Shown: piece by piece, positions 51,479 through 53,216 of the stretch | Numbering within the stretch: position 1 is the stretch's first letter | Layout of the letters: each line of letters opens with the position of its first letter | NCBI GenBank assembly: GCA_036721855.1 | Contig: DAIMKF010000011.1 | Location: 1 to 53,216 of the forward strand | Length of the DNA stretch: 53,216 nt | Source: JAHDNZ01 sp036721855 | GTDB lineage: Bacteria; Bacillota; DTU065 | Direction: 5' to 3' | Translations under genes and position numbers: made by a program | The notes under the pieces: model-generated | The model's database searches: none | What the model was told of the DNA's origin: nothing | The model's input: only the letters and a program-made list of their open reading frames with translations

Positions 51479-52498
51479 ATGAGTACACTAACGAAAAGAG
51501 TTTTTATCGATGGTGCTGTTCAAGAAGTAGTCTTAAATGAAATGCCTCTGCCCACTATAAATGAGGTTCAAGCTCTGGTAAAAGTTGAATACAGTTTAAT
51601 CTCTGCCGGTACCGAAGCCGGTATAATCAGAAGAACACTTGCCGCCAAAACCGGTAACCACAGTCTTGGTTATCAGGCAGTAGGAAGAATTGTCAAAAAA
51701 GGTGCCCTAGTACCTTTTACAATTGGTACTAGAGTGGCTGTTTACGGTGCCCCTTATGTTTATCATGGAGAATACTTGTCCGTACCTTTAACGTTAATGG
51801 CCCCATTAAAGGAGGATACCGATCCTGAAGAAGCTGCTTTTGTGGGACTTGGCGCAATTACTATGCATGGTTTAAGATTAGCTAAACTGCAGTTTGGTGA
51901 GAGCATGTGGGTCATTGGTTTGGGTGTTATCGGGCAACTGGCAGTGCAAATTGGCAGTGCAGCAGGATATCAGATAATAGCCAGTGATTTAGATGCAAAA
52001 AAAGCTCTTACGGCCCAAAAATTCGGCGCCGATCTCACCGGAACACCAAAGGAGATTACACCCTCTAAAATTAAAGAATATTTTCCAAGGGGAGTAGATG
52101 CAATTATTTTAGCTGCTGCAAGCAAATCATCCCAGCTAGCTGATGAAGCTCTAGCAGCTTTAAGACCGGGCGGGAGACTGGTCATTGTTGGCGATGTACC
52201 TCTAAATCTGAGTAGAGAGACCATGTTTCAGTTAGAAAGTGAATTGGTTGTCAGCAGAGCCGGAGGTCCGGGACGTTATGATCCGAGTTACGAAGCTGAG
52301 GCACGCGATTATCCACTCCAGTATGTACGTTGGACAGAAGGTCGCAATGTAGGCGAGTTTGTTCGCCTGCTGGAAGCGGGAAAACTTCAATTAAAAGAAC
52401 TAATTACCCATCGGTATAGTTTAACGGAGATTAAAAAGGCCTATGAGATGATATTAAAAGGTCATGAAGAGTATCTTGGAGTCATATTAAAATACTAG
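51479..52498 (+). CDS. Medium-chain dehydrogenase/reductase family protein
   Basis: A 339-residue MDR-superfamily oxidoreductase. The GroES-like N-terminal half (VKVEYSLISAGTEAGIIRRTL, LGYQAVGRIVKKG, GTRVAVYGAPYVYHGEYL) is followed by a Rossmann domain with MWVIGLGVIGQLAVQIGSAAG (about 140-160) and RPGGRLVIVGDVPL. The usual zinc-ligand motif GxCGSD is replaced by SAGTEAG, so the catalytic zinc may be absent; this resembles the dehydrogenase half of bi-domain oxidoreductases. The substrate cannot be told. AGAGAGGAGA precedes the ATG. It begins 19 bases after addA, possibly in the same operon. Confidence 0.8.
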   Translation: MSTLTKRVFIDGAVQEVVLNEMPLPTINEVQALVKVEYSLISAGTEAGIIRRTLAAKTGNHSLGYQAVGRIVKKGALVPFTIGTRVAVYGAPYVYHGEYLSVPLTLMAPLKEDTDPEEAAFVGLGAITMHGLRLAKLQFGESMWVIGLGVIGQLAVQIGSAAGYQIIASDLDAKKALTAQKFGADLTGTPKEITPSKIKEYFPRGVDAIILAAASKSSQLADEALAALRPGGRLVIVGDVPLNLSRETMFQLESELVVSRAGGPGRYDPSYEAEARDYPLQYVRWTEGRNVGEFVRLLEAGKLQLKELITHRYSLTEIKKAYEMILKGHEEYLGVILKY

Positions 52499-52529
52499 CA
52501 GCAATTTGGGAAAAGTGAGGAGTGTAATC

Positions 52530-52967
52530 ATGAAAAAAGGTGCACTTAAAATCGAGCGTTCAAGTAAAATAAACGGGAAAGTTAGTGTAGGAGACAAGGC
52601 CGTTGTTTATATGGCAACAGATGTTTTTAGGCACCTTATGGAATCCGAGGGTGATTTACCTTTGGGCAAAGATCTACACCCTATGACTATTGTTCCCTGT
52701 GGTGTTGCTATCGATGCAGCTACAGAAGCCTGTTCGTTTGAAAAAACAGGCATCGATACTTTACGGGCTATGAGCTTTGAATTAGAAAGCCCTATTAATC
52801 CAGATGATACGCTTACTGCTTTAGCTGAGATAATGTTAATTGGCAGAAGACATGTGGAAGTAGTTGTTGAGGTTAAGCAAAAAGAACGTCTGATTCTAAA
52901 GGGAAGAGTTGTTTTGGTAAGGGTTTTTAAGGGTAAGGCTCAAGAATTGAGCACTTTTGAAGGGTAG
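52530..52967 (+). CDS. Hotdog-fold-like protein
   Basis: A 145-residue protein with a likely hotdog fold. VGDKAVVYMATDVFRHLMESEG is followed by a helix and the strand pattern FELESPINPDDTLTALAEIM, HVEVVVEVKQKERLILKGRVVLVRV, which resembles MaoC/thioesterase proteins. Such proteins act on acyl-CoA thioesters, but catalytic residues cannot be assigned here. ATG 52530 is preferred, seven bases after AGGAG (52518-52522); TTG 52506 lies before that ribosome site. It may be co-transcribed with the dehydrogenase gene. Confidence 0.55.
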   Translation: MKKGALKIERSSKINGKVSVGDKAVVYMATDVFRHLMESEGDLPLGKDLHPMTIVPCGVAIDAATEACSFEKTGIDTLRAMSFELESPINPDDTLTALAEIMLIGRRHVEVVVEVKQKERLILKGRVVLVRVFKGKAQELSTFEG

Positions 52968-53048
52968 GCTTTCCAACTTTAGAAGAAATAAAGTTACATC
53001 AATTATCACCTCAAGGGTACAATAAATGATGCCAGGAGGTGATAACAC

Positions 53049-53216
53049 ATGGGTGCTGGAAGTAGTACTTCCAACAATCCAGTTGTTCTTGGAGCAAAAC
53101 ATGCTTTGGATCAGTTCAAATATGAAGTGGCCAATGAACTTAACATTGACACTACTCAGATTCAAAATGGCTACTGGGGGTACATGACATCACGTGATTG
53201 TGGTGCCGTTGGTGGC
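53049..53216 (+). CDS. Alpha/beta-type small acid-soluble spore protein, truncated by window end
   Basis: The first 56 residues of a spore DNA-protecting SASP; the stop lies beyond the window. NNPVVLGAKHALDQFKYEVANELNI includes the family helix and a Glu-Val in place of the Glu-Ile/Glu-Phe GPR protease cleavage site. GYWGYMTSRD and then GAVGG match the second conserved segment. A cysteine stands where an Asn or Ala is more usual before GAVGG. AGGAGGTGAT (53034-53043) is ideally placed for the ATG. A TACAATA at 53018-53024 is a partial sigma-G -10, but no good -35 is seen. Confidence 0.9.
   Translation, partial: MGAGSSTSNNPVVLGAKHALDQFKYEVANELNIDTTQIQNGYWGYMTSRDCGAVGG

Overview
The window reads as a contiguous chromosomal segment of an AT-rich, endospore-forming anaerobe of the Firmicutes (Clostridia-like). 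The sporulation genes sigG and spoIIR, an alpha/beta-type spore DNA-binding protein at the right edge, many strong Shine-Dalgarno sites and frequent GTG/TTG starts all point that way. An electron-bifurcating-type [FeFe] hydrogenase and a sodium-pumping decarboxylase indicate a fermentative or syntrophic anaerobe. All but one of the supported genes lie on the + strand. No tRNA, rRNA, insertion sequence or CRISPR array was seen.

Layout. Bases 1-339 hold a terminator, two inverted repeats and a sigma-G-like promoter. Bases 340-4531 carry sigG-spoIIR, a PRC-barrel protein, a laccase-domain protein and a Na/phosphate cotransporter. Bases 4626-12527 carry a FtsK/SpoIIIE translocase, RodZ-like protein, Hsp33, a UPF0182 membrane protein and MurC. 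A lone minus-strand gene (12493-12777) resembles only the core-binding domain of a tyrosine recombinase. Bases 12807-19241 hold rlmN, the PP2C phosphatase / PASTA kinase pair, rsgA, rpe and nagA, followed by an ABC solute-binding protein without its permease genes.

Bases about 21081-29618 are a compact Tad (Flp) pilus locus. It has a Flp pilin, a prepilin peptidase, four other prepilin-like or TadE/TadG-like proteins, CpaB, a secretin-domain protein, one polypeptide joining TadZ-like and TadA/CpaF-like ATPases, and TadB and TadC. Two features stand out: the secretin in a spore-former, which hints at an outer membrane, and three pseudopilin-like genes whose only ordinary start codon lies after the predicted leader cleavage site. 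The ATPase fusion also deserves a second look.

Bases 29985-38728 hold a thiamine pyrophosphokinase, a DUF523 protein and, behind a good promoter, a sensory [FeFe] hydrogenase, a SpoIIE-type phosphatase and the trimeric NAD(P)/ferredoxin-type hydrogenase. The first two are probably a redox or H2-sensing switch for the last. Bases 38850-41921 encode a Na+-translocating oxaloacetate-type decarboxylase, so carbon flow at the pyruvate node can build a sodium gradient. A secreted GHL10-type glycosidase and an alanine dehydrogenase with a possibly structured leader follow. The AddB/AddA pair comes next, with Fe-S-type cysteine sets visible in both subunits. The right end holds a medium-chain dehydrogenase, a hotdog-fold-like protein and the truncated spore protein gene. 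All assignments come from reading the sequence and from memory of the families; no database search was run.
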